Positions 26,062-36,132 are shown, counted from the first letter of the stretch. The stretch: DNA of 64,000 bases from Oscillospiraceae bacterium (GCA_017848115.1 JAGAKZ010000012.1:1-64000); one strand, 5' to 3'. Notes: generated by a model from the letters alone, not told the origin. Translations and numbers: made by a program.

Positions 26062-27942
26062 ATGAAAAAAATTTATGATAGTTGGGATACATCTTATAAA
26101 TCAACTTTTGGGGCTATAAAAACCGATGAATTTTGTGATTTTACAATAAAACTTCCGCTGTCACATGAGAGTGAAGATGCTCCTGTGATGGTCATATATC
26201 GCGTAGGATTTAAAAAACGATTTATAAAAATGAATAAAACTGATTCTGATAAAGATTCTGTCAGCTATACAGCTTCTTTTAACACCAGTTATTCAGGAGT
26301 TTATTATTACTACTTTTTTACTACTGTAGCAGGAGAAACATATTACATCAAAAAACAAAATGCCCATATAGGCGGATTTGACGAAGGTGAAATGTTTCAG
26401 CTTACTGTTTACAGCGCAGACTATAAAACTCCTTCATTTTTAAAAGGCGGAATAATGTATCAGATTTTTCCGGACAGATTTTGTAAAAGCGGTAAAGATC
26501 ATGGAGAAATGCCTGCTGACCGAATAATTCGTGACGACTGGGGCGGAACGCCTCTCTACAAACCTCATCCTGAAACAGGAATGTGGAATTATGATTATTT
26601 TGGAGGAGATCTTGACGGAATAATATCAAAACTTCCATATCTGAAGAGTCTTGGCGTTACTTGTATATATCTTAATCCTATATTTGAATCACACGAAAAT
26701 CATAGATACAGTACAGCAAACTATATGGTGGTTGACCCTCTTCTTGGAACAAATGATGATTTTAAAAAACTGTGCAGCGAAGCAAAAGCTCAGGGAATAA
26801 GCGTTATCCTTGATGGAGTTTTTTCTCATACAGGTGCAAACAGTATATATTTTAACAAGTATGACTACTATGATTCAGTCGGTGCATATAACTCCAGAGA
26901 AAGCGAATACTACGAATGGTACAACTTTACCTCATATCCGGATGTATACGAGGCGTGGTGGGGGATTGATTCTCTTCCGAATACAAATGAAAATAACTAT
27001 AAATTTACCCAGTTTATCTGTGATGACGACGGTGTGCTTCACTACTGGCTCTCACAGGGTGCTGCCGGGTTCAGACTTGATGTTGCCGATGAACTTCCTG
27101 ACACATTTCTGTATAATGTCCGTAAATCAATGAAAAGTGTAAGTTCCGAAAAGCTTATAATAGGTGAAGTATGGAAAGATGCTTCAAATGCAGAAAGCTA
27201 TGGTATAAAAAGAAGATATCTTCTCGGAGCACAACTTGATTCTGTAATGAACTATCCTTTCCGAGACGCTATTCTTTCGTATATAAAAGACGGCGACGCT
27301 GAATTTAAAAACAATATAATGACAATAATAGAGAACTATCCGAAACCTGCAACTGATGTCCTTATGAATTTTATTTCTACTCATGACGTTGAACGTGCAT
27401 TGTCAATTCTGGGTGATGATTCAAACGAAGACAAAGACAAAGAATGGATGTCAGAGCACAAAATGACAAAACAGCAGTACAATAAGGGTAAAAAACTTCT
27501 CAAACTTGCTATGGTACTTATGTACTTCCTTCCTGGCGTTCCGTGTATATATTATGGCGATGAAGCAGGTATGGAAGGTCACAAGGATCCTTTTAACAGA
27601 AGATGTTTCCCATGGGGCAATGAAGATAGTGAGCTTGTTGAATTTACAAAACAACTCAGTTCTCTGAGAAAAAGCACAAGTATCTTCAAAGACGGAACTT
27701 TCAGATTTCTTGCTTTTGACAAAGATGTTGTCGGCTTTGCCCGTATAAAAGAAAGTCAAAACAAAGCTGTACTTGTATTTATCAATCGTTCTGACAAAGT
27801 CAGATACATTGATCGAAAAGTACACAAATATTCAAAATACAACATCGTAGTCGGAAAGAAAGAACAGCCAACTGCAGACAGTGATGCTGTAAAACTCAAA
27901 CTTGACCCTTACAGTTTTGCATTTATAAAAGTAGAAGCATAA
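26062..27942 (+). CDS. GH13 alpha-glucan hydrolase (neopullulanase-like)
   Basis: 626 residues, no signal peptide. An N-terminal beta domain (1-120) precedes the (beta/alpha)8 barrel starting ILYQIFPDRF-like at about 131. The catalytic residues are visible: nucleophile D340 (GFRLDVADE), acid/base E369 (LIIGEVWKD) and D442 (STHDVERA). The N-domain and the segment GTPLYKP...YFGGDLDGI suggest the neopullulanase/cyclomaltodextrinase group that trims maltodextrins in the cytoplasm. The exact specificity cannot be read. The start is ATG 26062 after GAGGT. It lies downstream of glgP on the same strand. Confidence 0.93.
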   Translation: MKKIYDSWDTSYKSTFGAIKTDEFCDFTIKLPLSHESEDAPVMVIYRVGFKKRFIKMNKTDSDKDSVSYTASFNTSYSGVYYYYFFTTVAGETYYIKKQNAHIGGFDEGEMFQLTVYSADYKTPSFLKGGIMYQIFPDRFCKSGKDHGEMPADRIIRDDWGGTPLYKPHPETGMWNYDYFGGDLDGIISKLPYLKSLGVTCIYLNPIFESHENHRYSTANYMVVDPLLGTNDDFKKLCSEAKAQGISVILDGVFSHTGANSIYFNKYDYYDSVGAYNSRESEYYEWYNFTSYPDVYEAWWGIDSLPNTNENNYKFTQFICDDDGVLHYWLSQGAAGFRLDVADELPDTFLYNVRKSMKSVSSEKLIIGEVWKDASNAESYGIKRRYLLGAQLDSVMNYPFRDAILSYIKDGDAEFKNNIMTIIENYPKPATDVLMNFISTHDVERALSILGDDSNEDKDKEWMSEHKMTKQQYNKGKKLLKLAMVLMYFLPGVPCIYYGDEAGMEGHKDPFNRRCFPWGNEDSELVEFTKQLSSLRKSTSIFKDGTFRFLAFDKDVVGFARIKESQNKAVLVFINRSDKVRYIDRKVHKYSKYNIVVGKKEQPTADSDAVKLKLDPYSFAFIKVEA

Positions 27943-27981
27943 GTTATTATTGAATTATTCATTTTAAGAACCATATATATA

Positions 27982-28020
27982 GAAAACAACCGATATCAGT
28001 TTATGATACCGGTTGTTTTC
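27982..28020. terminator. Bidirectional terminator between GH13 gene and flippase
   Basis: GAAAACAACCG pairs with CGGTTGTTTTC and TATCA with TGATA around a short loop. T-rich on both sides. Confidence 0.8.
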
Positions 28021-28022
28021 GT

Positions 28023-29411
28023 TTATCTTTTTATAAATTTTTTTATAGTAGCTTCTATCGGCCCATAATTTACAAGAGCTATAACCGCAAATAACAATGA
28101 AAGCCATAAATACATAAGCGGTACATTTTTTATAATAACAACAGCCATAACCAGAATAGCCAGAACATTTATCCCAAACTTTTCCCAGCTTATACCATAA
28201 CGTGCGATCTGCTGTGTTGTAACGATTCTTACTACAGCACACACAAGATAAGCCATCATAGTTGAAAACGCTGCACCCTGAGGACCAAATATAAGTATGC
28301 ACGGAATATTCAGAACGATATTGATACCTGCTGCAAGAATACTTGTCTTAAATGACATACCATTCTGATTTGATGCGTTGTATATAGAACTTAAAAATGT
28401 GCACAGACTCATCATCAGAACACCAACAATAAGATACGGTGAATACCTGTATGCAATGTGGAACTCCTCATCTACTATTAACATCGTAAGAGGTTTTATA
28501 AGGAGCATAAGTCCCGCAGATGCAACAAACATCACAGACGTATACGCATCCAGAACCTTGGTATAGAATTTTTTTCTTTCTGCACTGTCATAATTGGAAA
28601 TAGCGGACATCTGCCATGCCCTGAAAAATACGATAGACACTACAGATATAAGGTTTGGTAGCCTATATGATGCTGAATACAGACCACAGGCATCCTCTCC
28701 CGAAAAAAATGAAACCATATAAAGATCAGATGAACTTACCACCCACCACAATACTGTTGTTGGTATAAGAGGTGCCGTGTATCGTATCATTTCGCTTATA
28801 AGTTTTTTGTCTATAAGCTTTATATCAAAGTCCCTGCGCATATCCGCCATATACGACAAAAAGATTATAGAAACAACATCAGAGAGTATAATAGCAAGCA
28901 TATACCCTTTTATAGTCATCTTAAAGACAACAAGAAAGAGAACTGAAAACAGCGTCAAAGTAATTGTTGACAATATACCGTCTGCCGCAAAAAGTTTTAC
29001 ATAGTTCTTTACTTTTGCATATTGCTGATTTATCCACCTAAACTGTGATGTAAACAAAAGCAATATCATATATTGTATATACGGCCTGTAAGTTTCCGAA
29101 ATGCCTATAATCGGAAATATGCAAAGTGATATCAATATACCAAAAAGTGCTACACACAAGCTGGAACTGTATACTGATTTCTTTGAAAGTTCCTTTCGTA
29201 CACCAAACCGAATAACAGCCTCATCAATACTTAAAATAGCTATAGGCGCTATAAGCGAAACCAGATTTTGCATTTTCGTTACCAAACCGAACTCACTTCT
29301 CGCCATAGCTCCGGTATACAGACCAAGCAGCAGAGTACTCAATATTTTAGAACTGAAAGTTCCTATGGAAAATATTATTGTATCCGATGCAAGTTTTTTA
29401 TATTTATCCAT
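28023..29411 (-). CDS. Polysaccharide flippase (Wzx/MOP family)
   Basis: 462 residues with about 12-14 predicted membrane helices. The start (DKYKKLASDTIIFSIGTFSSKILS) and TGAMARSEFGLVT are typical of the polysaccharide-transport branch of the MOP exporter superfamily. It would flip lipid-linked glycan units across the membrane for capsule or wall polymers. No glycosyltransferases flank it, so the substrate is unknown. GAGGAATGAT precedes the ATG at 29411. Confidence 0.88.
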   Translation of the reverse strand: MDKYKKLASDTIIFSIGTFSSKILSTLLLGLYTGAMARSEFGLVTKMQNLVSLIAPIAILSIDEAVIRFGVRKELSKKSVYSSSLCVALFGILISLCIFPIIGISETYRPYIQYMILLLFTSQFRWINQQYAKVKNYVKLFAADGILSTITLTLFSVLFLVVFKMTIKGYMLAIILSDVVSIIFLSYMADMRRDFDIKLIDKKLISEMIRYTAPLIPTTVLWWVVSSSDLYMVSFFSGEDACGLYSASYRLPNLISVVSIVFFRAWQMSAISNYDSAERKKFYTKVLDAYTSVMFVASAGLMLLIKPLTMLIVDEEFHIAYRYSPYLIVGVLMMSLCTFLSSIYNASNQNGMSFKTSILAAGINIVLNIPCILIFGPQGAAFSTMMAYLVCAVVRIVTTQQIARYGISWEKFGINVLAILVMAVVIIKNVPLMYLWLSLLFAVIALVNYGPIEATIKKFIKR

Positions 29412-29544
29412 ATCATTCCTCGTTATTTTATTTATATATTTCTGATTACATCAGATACTATATATTATAACAAATTTTTTTATAAATTTGAATAGTATAC
29501 GGAAAATTTTTTGTATTTTTTATTATTTTTTTATACTGCAAATA

Positions 29545-29585
29545 GTGACCTCCTCCCCCATCTGTAGAGGCGGTGGGTGCCATCT
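29545..29585. other. GC-rich patch in the flippase-GNAT spacer
   Basis: The 29412-29602 gap is A+T-rich except for this patch (CCTCCTCCCCCATCTGTAGA then GGCGGTGGGTGCC). It can form short GC stems but no convincing terminator. Its composition differs from its surroundings; it could be a relic of an element end. Confidence 0.3.
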
Positions 29586-29602
29586 CTATAGTTAAAACTT
29601 GT

Positions 29603-30076
29603 TTACAGTATCTTCTCCATCTCAATCTTTTGCGGAGTCATACCACATTTCTCATAAAATCTGACAGCGGTATCATTTCCCGACCATACATTCAGAGTAA
29701 CATTATAACAACCAATATTTCTGGCATAATCAAGTGCATATTCGTACAGTTTCTTGCCTGTATGCATACCTCTTTTTTCTTCATCGACACACAGATCATC
29801 AATGTAAAGAGTTTTTATATCAGTAAATATATTGTTTCCGATATGCTGCTTAATAATGCAAAATACATAACCTACGATATTCTGACTTTCATCCGTAGCA
29901 ACAAAAACAGGTTTGTTTTCGTCACAGAAAATATCTTTGAGCTGTTCATCTGTATACTTTTTTACATCAGGCTTAAAAATATCCGCTCTTATATTGTGAT
30001 GAACCATCAGAACCTGTCTTAAAAGTTTATTTACTCCCGATATATCATCTGTTTTTGCTCTTCTTATACTTATCAT
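29603..30076 (-). CDS. GNAT-family N-acetyltransferase
   Basis: 157 residues. The N-terminal block ISIRRAKTDDISGVNKLL, the CoA-binding loop VDEEKRGMHTGKKLYEYAL and the closing TLNVWSGNDTAVRFYEKCGM identify the fold. The substrate is unknown. ATG 30076 follows GCAGGA. It starts 14 bp after the AraC-type regulator ends, so both are likely one transcription unit. Confidence 0.88.
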   Translation of the reverse strand: MISIRRAKTDDISGVNKLLRQVLMVHHNIRADIFKPDVKKYTDEQLKDIFCDENKPVFVATDESQNIVGYVFCIIKQHIGNNIFTDIKTLYIDDLCVDEEKRGMHTGKKLYEYALDYARNIGCYNVTLNVWSGNDTAVRFYEKCGMTPQKIEMEKIL

Positions 30077-30090
30077 AAAACATCCTGCTT

Positions 30091-30930
30091 TCAAAAATCA
30101 GTCATACAATACGATGCTTTTCTGTATTCTGTAGGAGTTATACCTGTGACTTTCTTAAAAAGTCTTGAAAAATAACTTGCATCAGTATATCCTACCGATA
30201 AAGCAACATCTCTTATAGCCATATCACTCTCTACAATAAGCTCTTTTGATTTCAAAATACGTATATCAGCAAGAGTATTTGTAAAGTTTACTCCTGTTTT
30301 CTCCCTGTATACACGACACAGATGGTATCGGCTCATACTTATCTCGCCGGCCAGTTCTTCAAGCGTAATATTTTTATTATAATTCTTAAGTATATAATCA
30401 TCCGTCATTCCCACTACATCCGAAGCAGGTATGCTCTTTACTTCATCTTCTTCATCTGTTTTTATCAGATGTGTATATTTTTCTTTTATACGTTCAAGAG
30501 CATCTGAAGCTTTTTCATAGTCTTTTCTTATTTTTCTTTCATAATCGCTCTTTTTGCGATACTCGGAAATATTGTCTACCAGTCTGAGCAAAGAATCTGT
30601 AAGAGTATTCAATCTCAGAGGTCTTAAAAGATAATCATTTACTTTTAGCGATACCGCTCTGTCGAAACAATCGTATACAGTAATAAGTATTATCTGGCTG
30701 TAACCGTTTTCCTCACGTACCTGCCTTATAGTTTCCATCCAGCTCTCTTTTTCAAGATCAACATCCATAACTATAAAATCAGGCATATATTTTCTGTTTT
30801 TTTGTATCGTTTCCTGCTCTGTTGTTGCTGTCTGTACATCACTCAAAAAGTTATCAAACTCCTCTCTGAGCGTGTGCAACAACGACTGGAACTGCGATGA
30901 CTCATCGTTTACTATCAACATTTTATACAT
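30091..30930 (-). CDS. Response regulator with AraC-type DNA-binding domain
   Basis: 279 residues. Receiver domain (1-115) with phospho-acceptor D56 (FIVMDVDLE), a helical linker (about 125-165), then two helix-turn-helix motifs of the AraC family (about 180-275: EEISMSRYHLCRVYREKTG-like and VGYTDASYFSRLFKKVTG). Odd points in the receiver: the acidic pair reads VNDE and the conserved lysine is arginine (LLRPL, R103). These may alter phosphate control. No histidine kinase is adjacent. The start is ATG 30930 after AGGAG. Confidence 0.9.
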   Translation of the reverse strand: MYKMLIVNDESSQFQSLLHTLREEFDNFLSDVQTATTEQETIQKNRKYMPDFIVMDVDLEKESWMETIRQVREENGYSQIILITVYDCFDRAVSLKVNDYLLRPLRLNTLTDSLLRLVDNISEYRKKSDYERKIRKDYEKASDALERIKEKYTHLIKTDEEDEVKSIPASDVVGMTDDYILKNYNKNITLEELAGEISMSRYHLCRVYREKTGVNFTNTLADIRILKSKELIVESDMAIRDVALSVGYTDASYFSRLFKKVTGITPTEYRKASYCMTDF

Positions 30931-31035
30931 TGTGTTTTTCTCCTGTTTCAAAACATTTCCGGAATTCATCCGGCATCTCTCCGATTTTACTTTTCCCCAA
31001 AAATAAACCTTTTTCAAATGTATCATCTGCAAGTT

Positions 31036-31064
31036 ATTATAACACAATATCACTTAATATGCAA
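31036..31064 (-). promoter_or_regulatory. Promoter of the AraC-type regulator gene
   Basis: TTGCAT (31059-31064), 17 bp, TATAAT (31036-31041) on the minus strand. Confidence 0.7.
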
Positions 31065-31207
31065 GATTAACACAATATTTTTGCTTTAAAAAAAAATCGG
31101 ATTTATACTCATTTTTTTTGAAATATCTATAGTAAATTCAAAACAAATATGATATACTATATACATGAATCTTTTTTTACATTATAGTGTAATGGGGGTA
31201 CGTTTAT

Positions 31208-31327
31208 ATGAGGAAATTTTTAAAAGTAACCGCAATAATCTGTACAGTCATAGCAACTGTGGCTGTCGTCTGTCTTGCCGCAGGCAAATATTGCCGAAAA
31301 TACAAAAAGACTTACATCGAAGTCTGA
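31208..31327 (+). CDS. Small membrane protein (39 aa)
   Basis: 39 codons: a positively charged start (MRKFLKV), one hydrophobic helix (TAIICTVIATVAVVCLAAG), then a basic tail (KYCRKYKKTYIEV). A GGGGG stretch lies about nine bases before the ATG. Its shape is that of a single-pass inner-membrane small protein with a cytosolic basic end. Unknown family. It lies between the AraC-type regulator and ilvE and is too short for routine gene calling. Confidence 0.55.
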   Translation: MRKFLKVTAIICTVIATVAVVCLAAGKYCRKYKKTYIEV

Positions 31328-31412
31328 TAAAAAAATCGTATCAAAGGATATTTGACAAACAAATATTTTTATTTTAAAAATTTTTATAAAAATCGAAAGG
31401 CTGATTAAAACT

Positions 31413-32486
31413 ATGGATATTCGTATTGAATTAACAAAATCTCCAAAAGCAAAACCGACTGATGAAAGCAATCTTGGATTCGGTCATATTTTTACAGACC
31501 ACATGTTCATAATGGATTATGAAACAGGAAAGGGCTGGCATGATGCACGTATCGTTCCTTACGGACCACTCGACCTTATGCCGTCTGCTATGTGTCTGCA
31601 CTATGCTCAGGAAGTATTTGAAGGACTTAAAGCATACAGAACAGCAAACGACGAAATACAGCTCTTCAGACCTGAAGAAAACTTCAAAAGACTCAACGTT
31701 TCAAACCAGCGTCTTGTTATTCCGGAAATCGATCCTGAATTTTGCGTAGAAGCACTCAACAAGCTTGTAAATATTGAAAAAGACTGGGTACCACACACAG
31801 ACGGTGCTTCTCTCTACATAAGACCTTTTATCATAGCTTGCGACCCATTCCTCGGCGTTCGTCCTGCTGACACATATAAGTTTATCATCATTCTCTCTCC
31901 ATCAGGTGCATACTATTCTACAGGTCTCAATCCTGTAAGCATCTACGTTGAACAGAATTATGTACGTGCAGTACAGGGCGGTATGGGCTTTACAAAAACA
32001 GGCGGAAACTACGCTGCATCACTCGCAGGACAGGATGAAGCTCACAAGCAGAACTACTCACAGGTTCTCTGGCTCGACGGTATCGAAAAGAAATATGTAG
32101 AAGAAGTAGGTTCCATGAACATATTCTTTATCATAGACGGCGAACTTGTTACTCCTGAACTTCAGGGTTCTATCCTTTCGGGTATCACTCGTAAATCAGT
32201 TATCGAACTTGCAAAGAGCTGGGGTCTTAAAGTTTCCGAAAGACGTATAGCTATTCAGGAAGTTGCAGACGCTTATGACGCAGGCAAGCTTGACGAAGTA
32301 TTCGGCACAGGTACAGCTGCTGTTATCTCACCTGTAGGTACTCTCAAATGGGGCGACAAGGTTATGACAATAAACGATAACAAGATAGGACCTGTATCAC
32401 AGAAAATCTACGATACTATGACAGGTATGCAGTACGGTAAACTCGAAGATAAATTCGGCTGGATATATAAAGTAACAGAAAAATAA
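31413..32486 (+). CDS. ilvE: Branched-chain amino acid aminotransferase
   Basis: 357 residues, fold type IV PLP enzyme. It moves amino groups between glutamate and leucine, isoleucine or valine keto acids. The PLP lysine is in the block GFTKTGGNYAASLAGQ. Other class blocks are HYAQEVFEGLKAYR, the loop EEVGSMNIFFII and FGTGTAAVISPVG. The length and order suit the eukaryote-like bacterial BCAT subgroup. It stands alone and ends with a terminator. Confidence 0.95.
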   Translation: MDIRIELTKSPKAKPTDESNLGFGHIFTDHMFIMDYETGKGWHDARIVPYGPLDLMPSAMCLHYAQEVFEGLKAYRTANDEIQLFRPEENFKRLNVSNQRLVIPEIDPEFCVEALNKLVNIEKDWVPHTDGASLYIRPFIIACDPFLGVRPADTYKFIIILSPSGAYYSTGLNPVSIYVEQNYVRAVQGGMGFTKTGGNYAASLAGQDEAHKQNYSQVLWLDGIEKKYVEEVGSMNIFFIIDGELVTPELQGSILSGITRKSVIELAKSWGLKVSERRIAIQEVADAYDAGKLDEVFGTGTAAVISPVGTLKWGDKVMTINDNKIGPVSQKIYDTMTGMQYGKLEDKFGWIYKVTEK

Positions 32487-32499
32487 TATCTTCAGATTA

Positions 32500-32555
32500 A
32501 TAAAAAAAGTTCTGAGACTTATTTTTTATAAGTTTCAGAATTTTTTTGATTTTTT
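32500..32555 (+). terminator. Terminator after ilvE
   Basis: GTTCTGAGACTTA pairs with TAAGTTTCAGAAT around TTTTTTA, with a T-run after. Confidence 0.8.
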
Positions 32556-32657
32556 CTTGTAACCTTTTTTATTTTCTCCTGTCTCTATTAATAGAAAGGG
32601 TTAAACGCCCTATGAAAAATAATTTTAGACAATTATAAAGAAACGAGGAATTTTATT

Positions 32658-33980
32658 ATGTTTAAAAAAGTAATTATTTACGCCATTTCGATACTTTCTG
32701 CATTTTCACTCACATCATGCAACAGCTCAAAAGAAAATACTGATATATCATCAACAGCTTCCAATTCACAGAATGTGACTACAACTGCACCTTGGGTAAC
32801 AAATGTCACTTTAGAAGACTCACCGGTACAGGCGGAAACTACAACTGTCGCTACAACCATAACAGAAGCTGTCGCTACAGAACCACAGACGACAACTGTT
32901 GCAACAACCGTAACAGAACAAATCACTCAAACAAACACTTCGGAATCTGAAAGTGTCCTCAACAAAATCATTCAAAAAGCTGCTCCCGGGTCACCACTTG
33001 AAACAGGATACGGTGAATATGATTCCTTTATGAACAGATATTATGATCTTGAACATACAGATAACGGTTTTAACTATAAATTAAACAGAGATTCCGTAAC
33101 ACTCAGTTCTGCATGGTTTCTCACAGAAAGCTCCGGAACAATAACCTCTGTTAAGTCGCAAAACATCAGCAGTGAAGATACAGAAAAATTCAAAAGAATT
33201 TACGAATATATAAACGCTGTAGCAGGAGAAGGCAACTACAGCATACATGACGCTTATACAGAACAATATCAGGATGAATACTCCTATACTCCTGATAACA
33301 TCACAAGTCACGGTTGTCATATTGATATAGTACTTAACAGCGACCTTGATAAATACAAATCAGCTACTCCTGCTGACAAGCACAGATTTATTGTAAAATT
33401 TGAAATAGATGATAAAGATAACGCTCTTAAAAGCGAATATGAACTGCATCAGGCAAAGAAAGATTATATAGAAACATTCATTAATGAACTCAACAGCACA
33501 ACAACAGATATGGCTTTCGGTGTAGATGACGTATTTTATAACATTCGCAACATCTCTTATATCAGCAGCATCCATACTCCTTTCCGAAATCCGGTTAAAA
33601 AAAGCTGTGAAAATGACAACTCATCATTGTCCTTTATACACGGGGTTGAACCTTATTATCACAAACCATACAAAAACTCCGCTTTTATTCCGGGGGAAGG
33701 TATTTTAGATTCAAGCAAACTGGAACTTCATTCACAAATTTCAATATACACAGTTCCGGGATATGACAAAGAAAAGATTGTCGAATTTCTTTACGAAATC
33801 TCACCAATACTAGAAAAATATAACGTTTTAACAATCACTTCTGACGTAATGAAAGATGAAAATGATATAACAAAATTCAGAAACTATAACGGATATATTC
33901 CCGAACAAACAATAGAGTCATCCTTAAGAAGTTATTTTGCAAACTCACCTGATACTAATTTTGAAGTTGGCGGAAAATAA
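32658..33980 (+). CDS. Putative lipoprotein with Thr-rich linker
   Basis: 440 residues. Signal with lipobox SLTSC (Cys 21), so probably a membrane-anchored lipoprotein. A Thr/Ala/Val-rich linker runs from about 35 to 90. The remaining 340 residues have no motif I recognise. The linker matches the style of the dockerin and surface proteins in this window. It is preceded by a cryptic spacer and followed by a terminator; no operon partner. Confidence 0.7.
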   Translation: MFKKVIIYAISILSAFSLTSCNSSKENTDISSTASNSQNVTTTAPWVTNVTLEDSPVQAETTTVATTITEAVATEPQTTTVATTVTEQITQTNTSESESVLNKIIQKAAPGSPLETGYGEYDSFMNRYYDLEHTDNGFNYKLNRDSVTLSSAWFLTESSGTITSVKSQNISSEDTEKFKRIYEYINAVAGEGNYSIHDAYTEQYQDEYSYTPDNITSHGCHIDIVLNSDLDKYKSATPADKHRFIVKFEIDDKDNALKSEYELHQAKKDYIETFINELNSTTTDMAFGVDDVFYNIRNISYISSIHTPFRNPVKKSCENDNSSLSFIHGVEPYYHKPYKNSAFIPGEGILDSSKLELHSQISIYTVPGYDKEKIVEFLYEISPILEKYNVLTITSDVMKDENDITKFRNYNGYIPEQTIESSLRSYFANSPDTNFEVGGK

Positions 33981-33994
33981 AATCGTCACCCACC

Positions 33995-34032
33995 CTCCCC
34001 TGTTATGCACCTTGATAACAGGGGAGAATCTT
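33995..34032 (+). terminator. Terminator after the Thr-rich lipoprotein gene
   Basis: CTCCCCTGTTAT (33995-34006) pairs with ATAACAGGGGAG (34015-34026), then TCTTATTTT. Confidence 0.8.
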
Positions 34033-34060
34033 ATTTTAAATTTAATTTTAATCAAACCGC

Positions 34061-34096
34061 AAAAAAGCTTTCCGATATCTCACGGAAAGCTTTTTT
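34061..34096 (-). terminator. Terminator after the MsmX-like ATPase gene
   Basis: AAAAAAGCTTTCCG (34061-34074) pairs with CGGAAAGCTTTTTT (34083-34096). Works on the minus strand. Confidence 0.85.
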
Positions 34097-34113
34097 ATAT
34101 AATATACAATATA

Positions 34114-35253
34114 TTAGTTCATGATTGTAACTTCTGTTTCCTTGTCAAAGAGGTGAATCTTGTAAGGATCGAGAACAACCTTGATAGTATCCTGAGCTCT
34201 TGCAGTTGATGTAGGAGCAACTCTTGATGTAAGAGAAATACCTTCACAGTTGAGGTAGAGGTATGTTTCAGCACCCATCATTTCTGTGATCTCTACTGTA
34301 CATTCGATGATACCTGTTGTAGCGTTGTTGAGGTACTGTGGTTCATCGTGAATGCTTTCAGGACGAATACCCATTATAACTTCCTTGTTTACATAGTTAG
34401 CAAGCTGTGGGTTGCACTTTTCATCAGGAATAGCGATCTGATATCTTACGCCTCTTGAAACCTTAGTATCACTTGAACCGAATTCAACATAGTATCTGCC
34501 GCCTTCATTTCTGAGAACTGCATCGATCATGTTCATCTGTGGTGAACCGAGGAAGCTTGCAACGAACTTGTTTACAGGGTTGAGGTAGAGGTTCTGAGGT
34601 GTATCGATCTGCTGAACGAAACCGTCCTTCATAACAACGATTCTGTCACCCATTGTCATAGCTTCTGTCTGGTCGTGTGTAACGTAGATGAATGTTGTAC
34701 CGAGTCTCTTATGAAGCATAGCGATCTCTGTTCTCATCTGTGCACGAAGCTTTGCGTCGAGGTTTGAAAGAGGTTCGTCAAGAAGGAATACCTGTGGGTT
34801 ACGAACGATAGCACGACCGAGCGCAACTCTCTGACGCTGACCACCTGACATAGCCTTTGGCTTTCTTTCGAGAAGGTGTGTAAGGTCAAGAATTCTTGCA
34901 GCTTCTTCAACCTTGCGAGCGATTTCATCCTTAGGTACTTTTCTGAGCTTAAGACCAAAAGCCATGTTCTCAAAAACAGTCATATGAGGATAAAGAGCAT
35001 AGTTCTGGAAAACCATTGCTATATCTCTGTCCTTAGGTGCGATGTCATTTACAAGACGGTCACCGATATATAATTCACCTTCGGAAATTTCTTCAAGACC
35101 TGCGATCATTCTAAGTGTTGTAGACTTACCACAACCTGAAGGTCCAACCAAAATTATAAATTCTTTGTCTCTAATCTCTACATTTACATCAGAAACGGCC
35201 ACTACACCGCCTGGATATTTCTTATAGATTCCACGTAACGATAAACTTGCCAT
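34114..35253 (-). CDS. Carbohydrate ABC transporter ATPase (MsmX/UgpC type)
   Basis: 379 residues. It begins [16 protein letters not shown] and has Walker [10 protein letters not shown], signature [16 protein letters not shown], Walker [16 protein letters not shown], and the family's long C-terminal regulatory OB domain (about 240-379). MsmX/MsiK-type ATPases can energise several sugar importers. No permease or binding protein is encoded nearby, consistent with a shared ATPase for oligosaccharide uptake. The start is ATG 35253, nine bases after AGGAGG; upstream codons lack a site. Confidence 0.92.
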   Translation of the reverse strand: MASLSLRGIYKKYPGGVVAVSDVNVEIRDKEFIILVGPSGCGKSTTLRMIAGLEEISEGELYIGDRLVNDIAPKDRDIAMVFQNYALYPHMTVFENMAFGLKLRKVPKDEIARKVEEAARILDLTHLLERKPKAMSGGQRQRVALGRAIVRNPQVFLLDEPLSNLDAKLRAQMRTEIAMLHKRLGTTFIYVTHDQTEAMTMGDRIVVMKDGFVQQIDTPQNLYLNPVNKFVASFLGSPQMNMIDAVLRNEGGRYYVEFGSSDTKVSRGVRYQIAIPDEKCNPQLANYVNKEVIMGIRPESIHDEPQYLNNATTGIIECTVEITEMMGAETYLYLNCEGISLTSRVAPTSTARAQDTIKVVLDPYKIHLFDKETEVTIMN

Positions 35254-35355
35254 GCTAGATAGGCCTCCTAAACAGTATTTTTGCCAATACAAATTGACTA
35301 CATTAATATAATAACAAATTTTATACCCTAATTGCAAGCCCCTATTTACCCAAAC

Positions 35356-36132
35356 TTATAAATCGTTGTTTATTAAATATGCCCAAAAGCTTTTTTGTAG
35401 TGTTTCAAGTACATCTGTAAATACAGTTTCGGACAACATTTTTTCAACATCATTGTTCAATAGTTCCAAACACTCTCCGGGGGCTAAATCAGGACTTATA
35501 GCAAGCCCTCCGATTTGTGTTCGGTACAGACTTTCAACAGAGTTTTCAACAGCTTCAAACATTCGTTTTACCTGATGAAATTTTCCTTCATGCAACTCTA
35601 TAAAAGCATACTTTTCATTTTCGGGTATACCGCTTACCCTGGCAGGAAGACATTTTTCATTTCCGTCTATGACTATTCCTTCAAGAAAAGCAGCCTCATA
35701 TTTCACATTATATTTTTCCCTTAATCTGACCAGATAATACTTAGGGAGATGTTTTTTCGGAGATAATATTCTGTGTGCAAACTCTCCGTCATCTGTCAGA
35801 AGTACAAATCCCTTCGAATCCTTGTCAAGTCTTCCTGCAGGAAAAAGATTTTTTACTTTAAGCGTCGGCGGAACATATGAAAGAACTGTACGTGATACAC
35901 TGTCTTTTGTAGAACAGACGCAACCTTCAGGCTTGTTTAGCATTATATAGGTGTTTGTATTTGTTCTGAGTTTTTTTCCGTTTACAGATACTTCACTGCC
36001 CGTTTCAACCTTTGCCGAAGCATCGGATACAACTTTGCCGTCTATACATACACAACCTTTTCTCACAAGCTGTTTTACGTCTTTTCTCGACATTTCGGTT
36101 CTGTCAGCTATATATTTATCAAGCCTTTCCAT
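35356..36132 (-). CDS. Pseudouridine synthase, RsuA/RluB type
   Basis: 258 residues. An S4 RNA-binding domain (ERLDKYIADRTEMSRKDVKQLV) precedes the catalytic domain with the active aspartate in GRLDKDSKGFVLL. The later motifs FHQVKRMFEAV and IGGLAIS fit. RsuA converts a uridine of 16S rRNA; family members can act on other sites, so the exact target is not certain. ATG 36132 follows AGGAGG. It is 78 bp from the YfhO-like gene. Confidence 0.92.
   Translation of the reverse strand: MERLDKYIADRTEMSRKDVKQLVRKGCVCIDGKVVSDASAKVETGSEVSVNGKKLRTNTNTYIMLNKPEGCVCSTKDSVSRTVLSYVPPTLKVKNLFPAGRLDKDSKGFVLLTDDGEFAHRILSPKKHLPKYYLVRLREKYNVKYEAAFLEGIVIDGNEKCLPARVSGIPENEKYAFIELHEGKFHQVKRMFEAVENSVESLYRTQIGGLAISPDLAPGECLELLNNDVEKMLSETVFTDVLETLQKSFWAYLINNDL

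Noticed and set aside
29545..29585. Insertion-sequence end in the GC-rich patch
   Set aside because: No target duplication, no second end and no transposase beside it. Kept only as an odd patch.
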